A DNA stretch of 64,000 nucleotides from Rhodospirillales bacterium (GCA_014323865.1 JACONG010000014.1:89952-153951), one strand, 5' to 3'; positions 38,037 through 48,590 are shown, numbered from the stretch's first letter. The notes: generated by a model from the letters alone, not told the origin. Program-made: numbers and translations.

Positions 38037-38684
38037 ATGCCCATCGAACGCCGCGACTCGCAAAAGCAGATCCTTTACCTGCTGAAGACCAAGGGGTCGA
38101 TGACCGCGCAGTCGCTCGCCGACCGGCTGGAGATCACGGCGATGGGCGCACGCCAGCATCTCAAGAAGCTGTCGGATGACGGTCTCGTCGCCCACCACGA
38201 CGAACGCTCCGGCGTCGGTCGGCCAGCGCGCCATTGGTCGCTGACGACACGTGGCAACGACCGCTTCCCGGACAGCCATGCACAGCTCACGGTGTCGCTG
38301 CTGGAAAGCGTGCGCAAGGTATTCGGCACCAAGGGGCTCGATCGTCTGATCGATTCCAGGACCCGGGAACAGGTCAAGCTCTACCAGGAGCATGTCGGCG
38401 ACAAGAAGACGCTCAAGAAGCGGGTTGAGGAGCTTGCCGTACAGCGCAGCGCCGAAGGTTACATGTCCGACTGGTTCAAGGACGATGATGGCGCCTATGT
38501 GTTGGTCGAGAACCATTGCCCGGTGTGTGCCGCCGCCCAGTTCTGCCAAGGCCTGTGTCGATCCGAGCTCGAGCTGTTCCGCGAGGTTCTCGGCGACGAT
38601 GTCGAGGTTGAGCGCACCGACCACCTGCTCGCCGGTGCGCGTCGCTGTGCCTACCGGATCGTCCCGTTTCCGGAAGTAAAATAG
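38037..38684 (+). CDS. SufR-like winged-helix regulator with Cys cluster
   Basis: This 215-residue transcriptional regulator has an N-terminal winged helix (residues 8-75: ILYLLKTKGSMTAQSLADRL, GARQHLKKLSDDGLV, and the wing GVGRPARHWSLT), a helical middle, and a C-terminal cysteine cluster Cys161, Cys164, Cys170 and Cys174 (HCPVCAAAQFCQGLC). The architecture matches the SufR/COG2345 group, in which the cysteines bind an Fe-S cluster and control iron-sulfur assembly genes. The ATG at 38037 is chosen because the frame upstream belongs to the MFS relic. Its 3' end overlaps the convergent DUF455 relic by 34 nt. The target genes are unknown, and the iscR cluster 11 kb away is one candidate. Confidence 0.82.
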   Translation: MPIERRDSQKQILYLLKTKGSMTAQSLADRLEITAMGARQHLKKLSDDGLVAHHDERSGVGRPARHWSLTTRGNDRFPDSHAQLTVSLLESVRKVFGTKGLDRLIDSRTREQVKLYQEHVGDKKTLKKRVEELAVQRSAEGYMSDWFKDDDGAYVLVENHCPVCAAAQFCQGLCRSELELFREVLGDDVEVERTDHLLAGARRCAYRIVPFPEVK

Positions 38685-39455
38685 AACGTCTCCGGCAGCC
38701 CCGCCTGGGTGCGTGCCTCGACGTTGAAGGGCGGTTTGAGTGTGCCTCTGAACGCGTCCCGACCACCTCCTTCCATGTCGTCTCATGGTCCTGACCGTGC
38801 AGATTGCAGACATGCCGGAACCATCGGCTGCCTGCAGCGACATGGCCGATCTCGTCGCGATAGATGCTCTCCAGGATGGCGGCGCTTTCCTCATCGCCGG
38901 TACGACGCAGACGGTCGATCATGTCGGGTGTGACATCAAGACTGTGCGCTTCCAGCACCAGGGGACGATAGCCAGGCGTGCCAGCAGGTCGTTCGAGGTC
39001 GCCATGGCCGGTTGCCAGAGACCGTCGTGTGCGGGCAGGGCACCGTAGTCGGAGCCGGGCGCAACCAGCCGGTCTCGGAGCAGCAGGAAGTGACGCGCCT
39101 CGTCGTCGCCAACCGAGATCCAGTCGTCGTAGAAGTGCCGCGGCATGCCGGGAAACCGCGCGGCGATATCCCAGGCGAGATTGATCGCGTTGAACTCGAT
39201 ATGCGCCAGCGCGTGGAGCAGGGCGATCCGACCGCGCTCGGTCGTCAAGACACGCCGTTTGGGCATGGCGTGCGGCGGCAGAAGTTCGGGCCGATCGGGG
39301 CGTCCCGGACCGTCTTTGACAGGGCCGTGCTGAAGCGCCAACTGGTCGTTGCGCCAGACCGCTGCGGCACGGCGAGACGTCCGGGCTTTGTCGAGGGCGT
39401 CGCTCTCTTCGAGAACGAACGTAGCCAGCGAGGCGAGCGTCGTCCGGTCGCTCAA
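38651..39455 (-). pseudogene. DUF455 ferritin-like protein with two frameshifts
   Basis: From a TTG at 39455, overlapping the bcp stop, the frame encodes LASLATFVLEESDALDKA, RIALLHALAHIEFNAINLA and YDDWISVGDDEARHFLLL, the paired E-x-x-H helices of a ferritin-like diiron fold. Near 38957 one base is missing (AIVP then LVLEAHSLDV). The second part SAAILESIYRDEIGHVAAGS continues to TWKEVV, where another base is missing near 38764. The true C terminus GTLKPPFNVEARTQAG follows in the third frame to a TAG at 38651-38653. Both lesions are single-base deletions beside C/G runs, so sequencing error is a real alternative to decay. Confidence 0.8.
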
Positions 39456-39922
39456 CCCAGGGCCTTGGCCGCTTTGGTCACAGCATCCACATGGCCGTTG
39501 ACCCTGACCTTGCGCCAAACTTCGGCGATTTTGCCGTCCGCGCTGATCAGGAAGGTCGCTCGTTCGATACCCATGTAGGTCCGGCCGTAGTTCTTCTTCT
39601 CAACCCAGACGCCATAGGCCTCGCAGATCGAACCATCCTCGTCCGAAACGAGCTGGAAGTTGAGCTCGTACTTGGCCTTGAAGTTGTCGTGGCGTTTCAC
39701 GCTGTCCTTGGAAACACCGACGACCACGGTGCCGGCATCGGCGAGGTCGGCCATGTTGTCGCGGAAGCAGCAGGCCTCCTTGGTGCATCCCGGGGTATCG
39801 TCCTTCGGGTAGAAGTAGAGCACCACGTTTTTGCCCTTCAGTGACGAGAGCGACAGGGATCCCCCGCCGTCCGTCGGGGCCTCGAAATCGGATGCATCGT
39901 CTCCGGGCTGCGGTCCGCTCAT
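39452..39922 (-). CDS. bcp: Thioredoxin-dependent peroxiredoxin (BCP/PrxQ)
   Basis: This cytoplasmic peroxiredoxin reduces hydrogen peroxide and organic hydroperoxides. The 156-residue product has the PrxQ signature YPKDDTPGCTKEACCFRD with peroxidatic Cys46 and the resolving cysteine five residues later at Cys51 (Cys52 is adjacent). The rest is the thioredoxin fold with GVSKDS and RATFLISADGKI. It overlaps glnE by ATGA at its 5' end and the DUF455 relic start at its 3' end, forming a tight glnE-bcp-DUF455 unit. Confidence 0.95.
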   Translation of the reverse strand: MSGPQPGDDASDFEAPTDGGGSLSLSSLKGKNVVLYFYPKDDTPGCTKEACCFRDNMADLADAGTVVVGVSKDSVKRHDNFKAKYELNFQLVSDEDGSICEAYGVWVEKKNYGRTYMGIERATFLISADGKIAEVWRKVRVNGHVDAVTKAAKALG

Positions 39923-42867
39923 GGCTGCGTCGTTTCCTCTTCGTTGGTCGCGTGGGCCGCGACGGTTTCGTCGAAGACGGACTTTACCACGGCCTGCATC
40001 GTATCCAAACGCTCGCAGAGGTCTTCGAAGCTGTCGGTGCTGCTGACGCGGACCAGAAGATCGCGCAAGGGCGGCTGGAGATCGCCTTCCGCCGTCGGTT
40101 TGGCCATCGCCAGCCGGATCGCGGTCTGCACGGCGCGCATCGTTCTGTCCGCCTTGATCAGCAGCTTGGACTTCTGAGTCTCCACCAGGCCCGCGGTGGC
40201 CAGCTGCTTCAGGGTGGGCCGAACGCGTCGCGACAAGAGTTCGGGATGCTGATCGGCGTGGATGAGTTGGAGGTACTGGACAAGGAAGTCAAGATCGATC
40301 AGGCCGCCGCGGACATACTTCACGTCGAATCGGTCGAAGGGCGGAAACTCGGCCGCGATCCGCTGGCGCATGTCGGTGACGGCGTCGGCGAGCTTCACGG
40401 GGTTGCGGCTGCGCGTCAGGACATCAGAAATCGCGTCGCCCAATCGTCGTGTGACGACCGGCCCGCCGACCACCACCCGCGCCTTGGTGAGTGCCAGGTG
40501 TTCCCATTGCCAGGCCTCGGCCTCCTGATAGTGGATGAACCCCTGCACATCGCTCGCCAGCGGGCCCGCGTTGCCGGAGGGACGCAGCCGCATGTCGATC
40601 TCGAAGAGGCGGCCTGCATTGCTCAGCGAAGTCAGCGCGGTAATGATCCGCTGGCACAGTCGGATGTAGTACTGGCTTGCCGCGAGCGGCCGCTTGCCGT
40701 CGGACGCATCGGCCGTCATGCCGTAGTCGTAGACAAAGACGATGTCGAGGTCCGAGCCGAAGTTGAGCTCCTGGGCGCCATACTTGCCGAACGCGATGAC
40801 GGCGAGGTCGCCGCCGCGGACTACGCCGTGCTGCTCGGCGAAGGCCGCTGCCACGCGAGGAATCGTCTGGCGCAAGACGGCATCGGTCAGGTCGGTCAGG
40901 CCGAAGCTGACTTGGTCCGCGGTAATCAGGCCGCGAAGCAGCTGGACGCCGAGTTGGAACTCCCTATCGTGCATCCAGTAGCGAATCTGGTCGAGCAGGG
41001 CCTCGTCGTGATCGACCCAGTCGAGTGCGGCCGAGAGCGATGATTCGAGATCGTCGACATCGGGGAGAATGTCGAAGAAGTCCTTGCTCAGCACATGGTC
41101 GAGCAGCGTTGGCTGATGGGCCAGATGTTCGGCCAGGCGCGGCGCGGTCCCCATGATCTCCGCGACGAGGTCGAGCAGATCATCCTCGCTTTGGAAGAGG
41201 GAGAACAGTTGGACACCGGCGGGCAAACGATCGAGGAACTCCTGGAATCGCATCAGCGCGGCGTCGGGGTTGGTCGTTGCGGCAAAGGCACCGAGCAGAC
41301 GCGGCATCAGTTCGGTCAGGATTTCGCGCGCCCGGGCGCTGCGCATGGCCCTGACCCGCCCGTGATGCCAGCCGCGGATGACCGCGGCGATCGAGGGTGC
41401 GTCGGCGAATCCCATTCCCGAGAGCGTTTCCAGTGTCTCGGGGTCGTCTTCGTTGCCGGTGAAGACCAGGTTACCGGCACCGCCTTCGCCCGATAGCGGT
41501 GCAGCGTCCTCGAATAGATCAGCATAGCGTGATTCGACACGACGAAAGACGGCGAGAAGCGACTCCGACATCTCGTCCCGGTCGCCGTGTCCGAGAAAGG
41601 CCGCGATGTGGTCCAAGCCCTCCTCGTCGGACGGCAGGCTGTGGGTCTGCGCGTCGTCGATCATCTGCAGGCGGTGTTCGACCCGGCGGAGTTGGCTGTA
41701 GGCGTCTTGGAGGTCGGTCGCCGTGCTGCGGTCGATCCGGCCGGCATCGGCCAGGGCATCGAGCGTGTCGCATGTCGCGCGGGTTCGAAGCTCGGGCTGA
41801 CGACCGCCGAAGATCAGCTGCTGGGTCTGGGCGAAGAACTCGATTTCACGGATACCACCGCGCCCGAGCTTCACGTTATGGCCGGGAACGGTGACCTCCG
41901 CGCCGCCCTTGTGGGCGTGGATCTGGCGCTTGATCGAATGAATGTCCTGGATGGCGGCAAAATCCAGGTGACGTCGCCAGATGAACGGCCGCAGCCGTTC
42001 CAGGAAGCGGTCGGCGGCTGCGACGTCGCCTGCGATAGGGCGGGCCTTGATGAGCGCCGCACGCTCCCAGTTCTGGCCAAGGCTCTCGTAGTAGAGTTCC
42101 GCCGCGTCGACCGAGATGGCCAGCGGCGTCGCTGCGGGATCGGGTCGAAGCCGGAGATCGGTCCGCAGGACATGACCGTCGGCAGTGCGTTCCTCCAGCA
42201 GCTTGACCAGCTGGCGTGTGATACGGACGGTAGTCGCCTGCACGCCATTCTTTCCGATGCAGGGGAATCGTTCGTCGTCCCACAGGACAATGAGATCGAT
42301 GTCGCTCGAGTAGTTCAGTTCGCGGCCGCCGAGCTTGCCGAGGCCGAGCACGATGAAACCGCTCGTCGCGCCGGGATCGGCCTCGTTGAGATCGCCCAGC
42401 CGTCCCGAAGACTGGGCCTTGCGAAGGCCATGCGCCAGGGCGGCGCGGCAGGCCGTCTCGGCGAACCGGGAAAGTGCTGCCGTCGTCTCGCGCCATGACC
42501 AGAGCCCGGCAATGTCACTCAGCGCGATCGCGACCGCGACTTGGGCGCGGGCATGGCGCAGCCGCGACATCAGTTCGCGTTCGCTGGAAGGTTCCATGAG
42601 GTCGCCGCAAGCCTTTTCGAGACATGCCTCCGGGCCTGCCGTACTCCATCGAGCGGCGACGTCGGGATGCCGGACAAGGCTCTGCGACAGGAAGCGGCTG
42701 TTGCCGAAGACCGCATCGAGCAGGGCTGAGCCGGTGGCGTCGGTGACCAAGTCGTGCGATATCGGGTCATCGGCCGACGTCAGCCACCGCTCGCGCCAGA
42801 GTTCCGCACGTTCAGGATCGTGCGGCACCGGCAAGCGGTCGATTGAGGCAAGTGTGGTAAATGACAT
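39919..42867 (-). CDS. glnE: Glutamine synthetase adenylyltransferase/adenylyl-removing enzyme
   Basis: GlnE adds AMP to, or removes it from, glutamine synthetase in response to PII and glutamine, controlling nitrogen assimilation. The 982-residue product has the two-domain design. The N-terminal adenylyl-removase nucleotidyltransferase has LNYSSDIDLIVLWDD with Asp189 and Asp191. The C-terminal adenylylase has ELNFGSDLDIVFVYDYG near residue 700. GlnD-PII type helical bundles separate and follow them. The frame is open upstream across the divergent gene, but the ATG at 42867 (MSFTTLASIDRL) is the plausible start. Upstream member of glnE-bcp, divergent from the YhdP-like gene. Confidence 0.96.
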   Translation of the reverse strand: MSFTTLASIDRLPVPHDPERAELWRERWLTSADDPISHDLVTDATGSALLDAVFGNSRFLSQSLVRHPDVAARWSTAGPEACLEKACGDLMEPSSERELMSRLRHARAQVAVAIALSDIAGLWSWRETTAALSRFAETACRAALAHGLRKAQSSGRLGDLNEADPGATSGFIVLGLGKLGGRELNYSSDIDLIVLWDDERFPCIGKNGVQATTVRITRQLVKLLEERTADGHVLRTDLRLRPDPAATPLAISVDAAELYYESLGQNWERAALIKARPIAGDVAAADRFLERLRPFIWRRHLDFAAIQDIHSIKRQIHAHKGGAEVTVPGHNVKLGRGGIREIEFFAQTQQLIFGGRQPELRTRATCDTLDALADAGRIDRSTATDLQDAYSQLRRVEHRLQMIDDAQTHSLPSDEEGLDHIAAFLGHGDRDEMSESLLAVFRRVESRYADLFEDAAPLSGEGGAGNLVFTGNEDDPETLETLSGMGFADAPSIAAVIRGWHHGRVRAMRSARAREILTELMPRLLGAFAATTNPDAALMRFQEFLDRLPAGVQLFSLFQSEDDLLDLVAEIMGTAPRLAEHLAHQPTLLDHVLSKDFFDILPDVDDLESSLSAALDWVDHDEALLDQIRYWMHDREFQLGVQLLRGLITADQVSFGLTDLTDAVLRQTIPRVAAAFAEQHGVVRGGDLAVIAFGKYGAQELNFGSDLDIVFVYDYGMTADASDGKRPLAASQYYIRLCQRIITALTSLSNAGRLFEIDMRLRPSGNAGPLASDVQGFIHYQEAEAWQWEHLALTKARVVVGGPVVTRRLGDAISDVLTRSRNPVKLADAVTDMRQRIAAEFPPFDRFDVKYVRGGLIDLDFLVQYLQLIHADQHPELLSRRVRPTLKQLATAGLVETQKSKLLIKADRTMRAVQTAIRLAMAKPTAEGDLQPPLRDLLVRVSSTDSFEDLCERLDTMQAVVKSVFDETVAAHATNEEETTQP

Positions 42868-42948
42868 GGCGAGATCGGGTTGTTGCGGGGCCACGGTGGT
42901 GATTTGCCCCGACCGGGTCAAGCTGAACGAGGGCTCAGCCCACCGACC

Positions 42949-45900
42949 GTGACACGACGCGCCTCGAAGTTTCTGATCCATCTGCTTGGCACGCTGGTCG
43001 GTGTCGTCACGGTCTTGCTTGCGTTCATGGCCTGGCGGCTTGCCCAGGGGCCGATCGAGATGGGCAGTCTGACTCCGTTCGTGGAGGCGGCGATCAACGA
43101 CCAAGAGCTCGGATTCACGATCCAGGCCGACCAGGCGGAGCTGACTTGGGACGACTGGCAGGAGGCGTTCGAGATTCGCGTCCTCGGTTTCCAGGCGTTC
43201 GACAAAACCGGAATCCGTCTGCTCTCGGCCCATGAGGTTGTCCTTGAGATGGCCTTACCACCTTTGGTACGCGGAGAGCTGAGGCCCAAGAGTGTCACGC
43301 TTGTCCGTCCTCAGCTTTCGGCGACACGGCAGCCGGACGGTTCCATGGGCCTTGCCCTGATCGACACGTTTACTGATCCGGAGGGCGCCGATGCCGTCGA
43401 CGAAGGCGGGCCGCCCCCGCAGTTGCTCGACGAGACGGCTTTCGGCAGTCGCGATCTGCTCCAGGGGGTCCTGGCTCTGGCCGAGCAGACGCCGTTTGAT
43501 CGCTTGGTCGATATCGAGGTCGTCGGCGCGGACCTCTGGGTCGACGACCGCATGCTGGGGCTCATGTGGAACGCACCGGCGGCGGCCGTCACGCTGCGCC
43601 GGGTCGACGATGGGGTCGAACTCAATGCCCAGCTCGTGCTCAAGACCGAAGGACATACGCTCGATGCCGACGTTGTGGCGACCTACAACGCGACCGTTGA
43701 CGAGACCGTCTTGTCCTCGCATCTCGCCGCGTTCTCGCTGGCCGGCCTTTCCGATCTCATCCCGCAGCTTCCGGATCTGGAGGGGCTGGACGTTGTCGTG
43801 GACGTGCAGGTGGAGGCGCGGTTTGACGGCCAGTTCGGCCTAGTATCGGGCAGCTTCCTAGTCGACGCTCAGAGCGGCACGATCAATCTGCCGGACGTCT
43901 TCGAAGAGCCGTTCGATATCGGTCCGTCCCATGTCAGTGGATACATTCGGCCGGGTTTCTCGGGTCTGGAGCTGACAGAGGTCGATCTTGATCTCGGCAT
44001 CGAGAAGGTCCACGGCCGGGTCGTGATCGGCGGCCTTGATCTCGAATCGGAGATTGAAGCGCGCGTCGATCTCGCTGGCCTCGCGGTCAACGATCTGTCG
44101 CGCTACTGGCCGGTCAGACTTGCCGTCCCCGCACGAACCTGGGTCTTGAGGAGCATCTCCGACGGAACGATAAATCAGGCGTCCATCGCGTTTCGGGCCG
44201 GTATCGACCAGTTGACCGAGGGACACCCGCCGCTCTCGAATCTCGTGATCGATATCGATGTCAGCGACGCCACGGTCCATTACCTCCCCACCATGCCTGC
44301 CATCCTCGGTGTCAGCGGCCATGTCGCGATCATCGACAACACGCTGCACATTGATACCGGCGGCGGTCGCGTCGAGGGCCTGTCTTTATCACGCGGCACC
44401 GTCACGATGGACAGTCTCGACGGCCAGGAGGGCATGCTGATCGGCGTCGAACTCTCCGGCAGCATCCAGGATGCGCTCGTGATGGCGAGCCATGAACCGT
44501 TCACGCTGGCCTATGGTGTCGGCATTGATCCCTCACTGATCGACGGCACCTTCGCCGGCAGTATGGAGATCGTGTTGCCGCGTCTGGCCGGCCTAACGGC
44601 CGACCAGGTCATCTATCGGGTTGCAGCCGAGGTTCAGGATGTTGCCCTGACCAAGGAATTGCGTGATTACCGCCTGGATAGCGACAACGTCTTCCTGCTG
44701 CTTGATTCGACCCAGGTGCTGCTCGAGGGCGATGTCAGGCTGAACGGTGTGCCATTTCAGGCCCGTTACCGCCACGATCTGACGCCTGAGGCCGAGATCC
44801 TCCGGGTCGTCAGCCTTGAGGGACGGGTCGAGGACGAGGGCCGCGCAGCGCTTGGCCTGGTGGACCCGATCGACATGAGCGGTCCCGTCGACATCGTGCT
44901 CGACATGGCCCAGACATCGGATGAGACGATGACTTGGAACGTGGTTGCCGATCTTGCACCGGTCACCGCACTGTTTCCTCTGATCGGGATCGACAAGGCG
45001 GCCGGTGAACCGGGTCGTGCGACCGTGCGACTGGTGGACGACGGCGGCGCGGTGCTGTTCGTCGAGCAGGTCGACCTGGGTGTAGGCACGACGGTCGTGG
45101 AAGGCTCCGGCTTGCTGCGCGCGACCGACCTCAGCCTCGCACAGCTCGATCTCTCGCGTTTCGCGTTCGGCCGGAACGACTTCTCCGGCGCGGTCTCAGT
45201 GCGCGAGGACGGGTTCTTTGACGTCACCTTGGCCGGTGGCGAGGTCGATCTCGAACCGATGATGGACCAGATCGCGGCGTCGTCGAGTCCGAAGCTGCCA
45301 CCCTTCCAGATTCGCGGTCGGCTCGACCGAATCTGGATTACCGACAACGATGCGGTCGGGGCCGTTCACGTCGAGGGTGTTCATCTCGCGGACGACTGGG
45401 AGTCGCTTGCCATCACAGGTGTGATCGCCGACGGCTCGCCGATGTCGGTCAATATCTGGCGCTTCTCGGAGACCGAGCGACGGTTCGAATACAGCGCCGA
45501 CAATGCGGGTGACGCCATCCGCACGTTCGGCCTGTTCGACAACGTCGACGGCGGTGCCTTGCAGGTGAGCGCTAGAATCGACGACGGCGATCCGAAGCGG
45601 CCTGTCAATGGTGTGATCCGGCTCGATGGTTTCGTCCTGAAGGAGGCGCCGATCCTTGCCCAGATCGCCTCGCTGGCGTCGCTCACGGCGATCGGCAATG
45701 CGTTGACCGGAAATGGGCTCGAATTCGATAGCGCCCTGATACCGTTCCGCAAGGTTGGCGACATTGTGACGGTTCAGGATGGGCGCGTGTTCGGCACCGG
45801 GCTCGGTCTGACAATCGCCGGTGACGTCGACCTCGGCGCCAACCTGCTCGATCTCAACGGCACCATTGTGCCGGCCTATCTGATCAATACGGCGGTCAGC

Positions 45901-46122
45901 GAGATTCCGATCATCGGTGACCTGCTGACCGGCGAAGAGGAGGGCGGCGGTATTTTCGCTTTCACCTTCGACGTCGACGGTCCGCGCGAAAGCCCGGAGA
46001 TCAAGGTCGATCCGTTGTCGGTGCTGGCACCCGGCATCCTGCGCAACATGTTCACCGCGCCGACCGACGAAGAGGTCGAGCAACTCGTGCAGGGCGTGAA
46101 CAAGCCCGAAGGTGGCCGCTGA
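42949..46122 (+). CDS. YhdP-like/AsmA-family protein (DUF3971)
   Basis: This very large envelope protein has 1057 residues, with one N-terminal membrane helix (LIHLLGTLVGVVTVLLAFMA, about 10-29) and an otherwise periplasmic beta-rich chain of repeated short strands, including the DUF3971 middle region and an AsmA-like C-terminal part (GNALTGNGLEFDSALIPF, GTIVPAYLINTAVSEIPIIG). The family (YhdP/TamB/AsmA) forms long grooved bridges thought to carry phospholipids to the outer membrane, consistent with mlaD elsewhere in this window. A GTG at 42949 is chosen because it sits just before the basic, membrane-anchoring N terminus. Upstream frame is probably non-coding. Its stop lies 3 bp from that of the convergent tyrS. 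Confidence 0.88.
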   Translation: MTRRASKFLIHLLGTLVGVVTVLLAFMAWRLAQGPIEMGSLTPFVEAAINDQELGFTIQADQAELTWDDWQEAFEIRVLGFQAFDKTGIRLLSAHEVVLEMALPPLVRGELRPKSVTLVRPQLSATRQPDGSMGLALIDTFTDPEGADAVDEGGPPPQLLDETAFGSRDLLQGVLALAEQTPFDRLVDIEVVGADLWVDDRMLGLMWNAPAAAVTLRRVDDGVELNAQLVLKTEGHTLDADVVATYNATVDETVLSSHLAAFSLAGLSDLIPQLPDLEGLDVVVDVQVEARFDGQFGLVSGSFLVDAQSGTINLPDVFEEPFDIGPSHVSGYIRPGFSGLELTEVDLDLGIEKVHGRVVIGGLDLESEIEARVDLAGLAVNDLSRYWPVRLAVPARTWVLRSISDGTINQASIAFRAGIDQLTEGHPPLSNLVIDIDVSDATVHYLPTMPAILGVSGHVAIIDNTLHIDTGGGRVEGLSLSRGTVTMDSLDGQEGMLIGVELSGSIQDALVMASHEPFTLAYGVGIDPSLIDGTFAGSMEIVLPRLAGLTADQVIYRVAAEVQDVALTKELRDYRLDSDNVFLLLDSTQVLLEGDVRLNGVPFQARYRHDLTPEAEILRVVSLEGRVEDEGRAALGLVDPIDMSGPVDIVLDMAQTSDETMTWNVVADLAPVTALFPLIGIDKAAGEPGRATVRLVDDGGAVLFVEQVDLGVGTTVVEGSGLLRATDLSLAQLDLSRFAFGRNDFSGAVSVREDGFFDVTLAGGEVDLEPMMDQIAASSSPKLPPFQIRGRLDRIWITDNDAVGAVHVEGVHLADDWESLAITGVIADGSPMSVNIWRFSETERRFEYSADNAGDAIRTFGLFDNVDGGALQVSARIDDGDPKRPVNGVIRLDGFVLKEAPILAQIASLASLTAIGNALTGNGLEFDSALIPFRKVGDIVTVQDGRVFGTGLGLTIAGDVDLGANLLDLNGTIVPAYLINTAVSEIPIIGDLLTGEEEGGGIFAFTFDVDGPRESPEIKVDPLSVLAPGILRNMFTAPTDEEVEQLVQGVNKPEGGR

Positions 46123-46125
46123 CGG

Positions 46126-47379
46126 TCAGACGGCGCGCAGCAGGACGTGGCGTTTCTTGCCCGCCGACAGCTTTACTGTGCCATCGTCATTGAGGTCCCC
46201 GGACGTCACCTTGTGGAACTCGTCGTTCACCGCTGCATCGTTCACGCGTGCGCCGCCACCCTTGATCAGACGGCGCGCCTCGCCGTTCGACTGTGCGAGG
46301 CCGGCCTCGCACATCGTCTCGAAGAGCAGGATGCCTTCGCCGAGACAATCGCGGGCAATCTCGACACTGGGCAAGCCGTCGGCCGCCTGGCCTTCCTCGA
46401 AGGTACGGCGTGCCGTCTCTGCGGCTTCCTCGGCAGGCCCGCGGCCGTCGCACAGCGCGGTGGCCTCGTTGGCGAGGATCTTCTTGGCCTCGTTGATCTC
46501 CGAACCGTCGAGCGCCTCGAGCCGGGCGATCTCGTCGAGCGGGAGGTCGGTGAAGAGGCGCAGGAAGCGCCCGACATCGGCGTCCTCTGTATTGCGCCAG
46601 AACTGCCAATAGTCCCAGGGCGAGCGCATGTCGGCGTTGAGCCAGACAGCACCCTCGGCGGTCTTGCCCATCTTGGCGCCCGAGGCCGTGGTGATCAGCG
46701 GTGCGGTCAAGCCGAAGAGTTGGGCACCGGCGACACGGCGCCCGAGTTCAACGCCGTTGACGATGTTGCCCCACTGGTCTGAGCCGCCCATCTGCAGACA
46801 GCATCCGTAGCGCTTGTTGAGCTCCACGAAGTCGTAGGCCTGGAGGATCATGTAGTTGAACTCCAGGAACGACAACGGTTGCTCACGCTCGAGCCGGAGC
46901 TTGACCGAATCCATCGTGAGCATCCGGTTGACCGAGAAGTGGCGGCCGACATCCCGCAGGAACGGGACATACACGATCTCGGACAGCCACGCGTCGTTGT
47001 TGACCATGACCGCATCGGTTGGGCCGTCGCCGAAGGTGATGTAGCTCTCGAAGTTCTTCCGGATCGACGCCATGTTGGCCGCGATCTGCTCCTCGCTCAG
47101 GAGCTGGCGCGCTTCGTCCTTGCCCGAGGGATCACCGACCTTGGTTGTGCCGCCGCCCATCAGCACGATCGGTTTGTGACCGGTTTGCTGCATGCGGCGC
47201 AGCATCATGATCGAAACCATATGGCCGACATGCAGGCTGGGACCCGTGCAGTCGTAGCCGATATAGGCGACCACGGTTCCGGTCGCGGCCCTCTCGTCCA
47301 GCGCTTCAAGGTCGGTGCATTGGTGCATGAAGCCGCGGTCAACGATGTCGCGCAGGAAGTCGGATTTCAGCTCGGACAT
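46126..47379 (-). CDS. tyrS: Tyrosyl-tRNA synthetase
   Basis: This class I synthetase charges tRNA-Tyr. The 417-residue product has the HIGH-equivalent HVGH at 50-53, the [10 protein letters not shown] tyrosine-binding segment near 197-206, the KMSKS-equivalent KMGKT at 236-240, and a C-terminal S4 RNA-binding domain ([17 protein letters not shown]). The ATG at 47379 (MSELKSDFL) is preferred to an in-frame codon 57 nt upstream. Divergent from anmK. The cognate tRNA-Tyr gene is 15 kb away at 62.5 kb. Confidence 0.97.
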   Translation of the reverse strand: MSELKSDFLRDIVDRGFMHQCTDLEALDERAATGTVVAYIGYDCTGPSLHVGHMVSIMMLRRMQQTGHKPIVLMGGGTTKVGDPSGKDEARQLLSEEQIAANMASIRKNFESYITFGDGPTDAVMVNNDAWLSEIVYVPFLRDVGRHFSVNRMLTMDSVKLRLEREQPLSFLEFNYMILQAYDFVELNKRYGCCLQMGGSDQWGNIVNGVELGRRVAGAQLFGLTAPLITTASGAKMGKTAEGAVWLNADMRSPWDYWQFWRNTEDADVGRFLRLFTDLPLDEIARLEALDGSEINEAKKILANEATALCDGRGPAEEAAETARRTFEEGQAADGLPSVEIARDCLGEGILLFETMCEAGLAQSNGEARRLIKGGGARVNDAAVNDEFHKVTSGDLNDDGTVKLSAGKKRHVLLRAV

Positions 47380-47492
47380 GATGGCAGCACGGTTTGGGGC
47401 CGGTGGCCCTTGTTTCGCGGGCGGTTGCTGTACCATAGAGGCCAGAGCATCACAACGCGGCGAGGCGGCCGGAGCGGCGGGAAGGGACCACC

Positions 47493-48590
47493 ATGGCGAA
47501 GAGCATGATGCGGGCCATCGGTCTGATGAGTGGAACCTCGCTCGACGGCGTCGATGCCGCGCTGGTCGAAACCGATGGGCTGGCCGTCCGGCGCACAGGG
47601 CATGCGCTGACGCTGCCTTACGATGACGCGACGCGCGAGACCCTTCGGAGCTGCCTTGGCGGCGGTGGCGACGTTCCGCTTGCCACCTGTCTGCTGACCC
47701 TGAAACACGCCGAGGTGGTCACCGCCCTTCTGGCGCAGATCGGTGAGGAGCCGCCCGTGATCGATGTCATCGGCCTTCACGGCCAGACCATCGTCCACCG
47801 TCCGGCCGAGCACCTGACATGGCAGATCGGGGATGGCGCTCTGCTGGCCCATGAGACCGGCATTGATGTGGTGTCGGATTTCCGCAGCCGCGATATGGCT
47901 GCCGGCGGCGAGGGCGCGCCCTTGGCGCCGCTCTACCATGCCGCGCTTGTTCGGGACGTCGGGGCCTCGCCTGTCGCCGTGCTCAACATCGGCGGCGTCG
48001 CCAACGTCACATGGATCGACAGCGAGCGGATCCTGGCGTTCGATACCGGCCCCGGCGGGGCCTTGCTCGACGACTGGGTCCAGCACCGCAGCGGAGCGCG
48101 ATTCGACCGGAACGGAGAGCTGGCGTCCGGGGGACGAGTGCACCAGGACAGGGTGGAAACCGTCCTGATGGACGATCCCTACTTTCGCCGTGATCCGCCA
48201 AAGTCGCTCGATCGGGACGCCTTCAGGGTCGACCTCTCGAATCTCTCCAATGCCGATGGCGCGGCAACGCTGGTCGCCCTGACCGCCGAGGCGGTCGCCC
48301 ACGCACGCGCTCACCTGCCGATCGAACCCGCGCTCTGGATCGTCTGCGGTGGCGGGCGGCACAACGACGCGATCATGGCGGCTTTGCGTGCCCGGCTTCC
48401 TTCGAGGGTGATGGCGGCCGAGGATGTCGGATGGGACGGCGACAGTCTGGAAGCCGAGGCCTTCGCCTTTCTTGCCGTCCGCGCTCTGAAGGGCTTGCCG
48501 CTCAGCCTGCCGACGACCACCGGCTGCAAGGAACCCGTGACCGGCGGTGCTCTTCATCGCGGTCAGTCGGCGATCGCGTCGGCGACGTAA
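47493..48590 (+). CDS. anmK: Anhydro-N-acetylmuramic acid kinase
   Basis: AnmK hydrolyses and phosphorylates 1,6-anhydroMurNAc from cell-wall turnover to MurNAc-6-phosphate, feeding peptidoglycan recycling. The 365-residue product has the ASKHA-fold signatures [18 protein letters not shown] at the N terminus, [28 protein letters not shown], and [10 protein letters not shown] with the catalytic-Asp segment FDTGPG. The final glycine-rich phosphate loop is CGGGRHN. A good ribosome-binding sequence (GGGAAGGGA) precedes the ATG. It overlaps the convergent hydrolase gene by 28 nt. It is divergent from tyrS, a frequent proteobacterial neighbour. Confidence 0.95.
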   Translation: MAKSMMRAIGLMSGTSLDGVDAALVETDGLAVRRTGHALTLPYDDATRETLRSCLGGGGDVPLATCLLTLKHAEVVTALLAQIGEEPPVIDVIGLHGQTIVHRPAEHLTWQIGDGALLAHETGIDVVSDFRSRDMAAGGEGAPLAPLYHAALVRDVGASPVAVLNIGGVANVTWIDSERILAFDTGPGGALLDDWVQHRSGARFDRNGELASGGRVHQDRVETVLMDDPYFRRDPPKSLDRDAFRVDLSNLSNADGAATLVALTAEAVAHARAHLPIEPALWIVCGGGRHNDAIMAALRARLPSRVMAAEDVGWDGDSLEAEAFAFLAVRALKGLPLSLPTTTGCKEPVTGGALHRGQSAIASAT

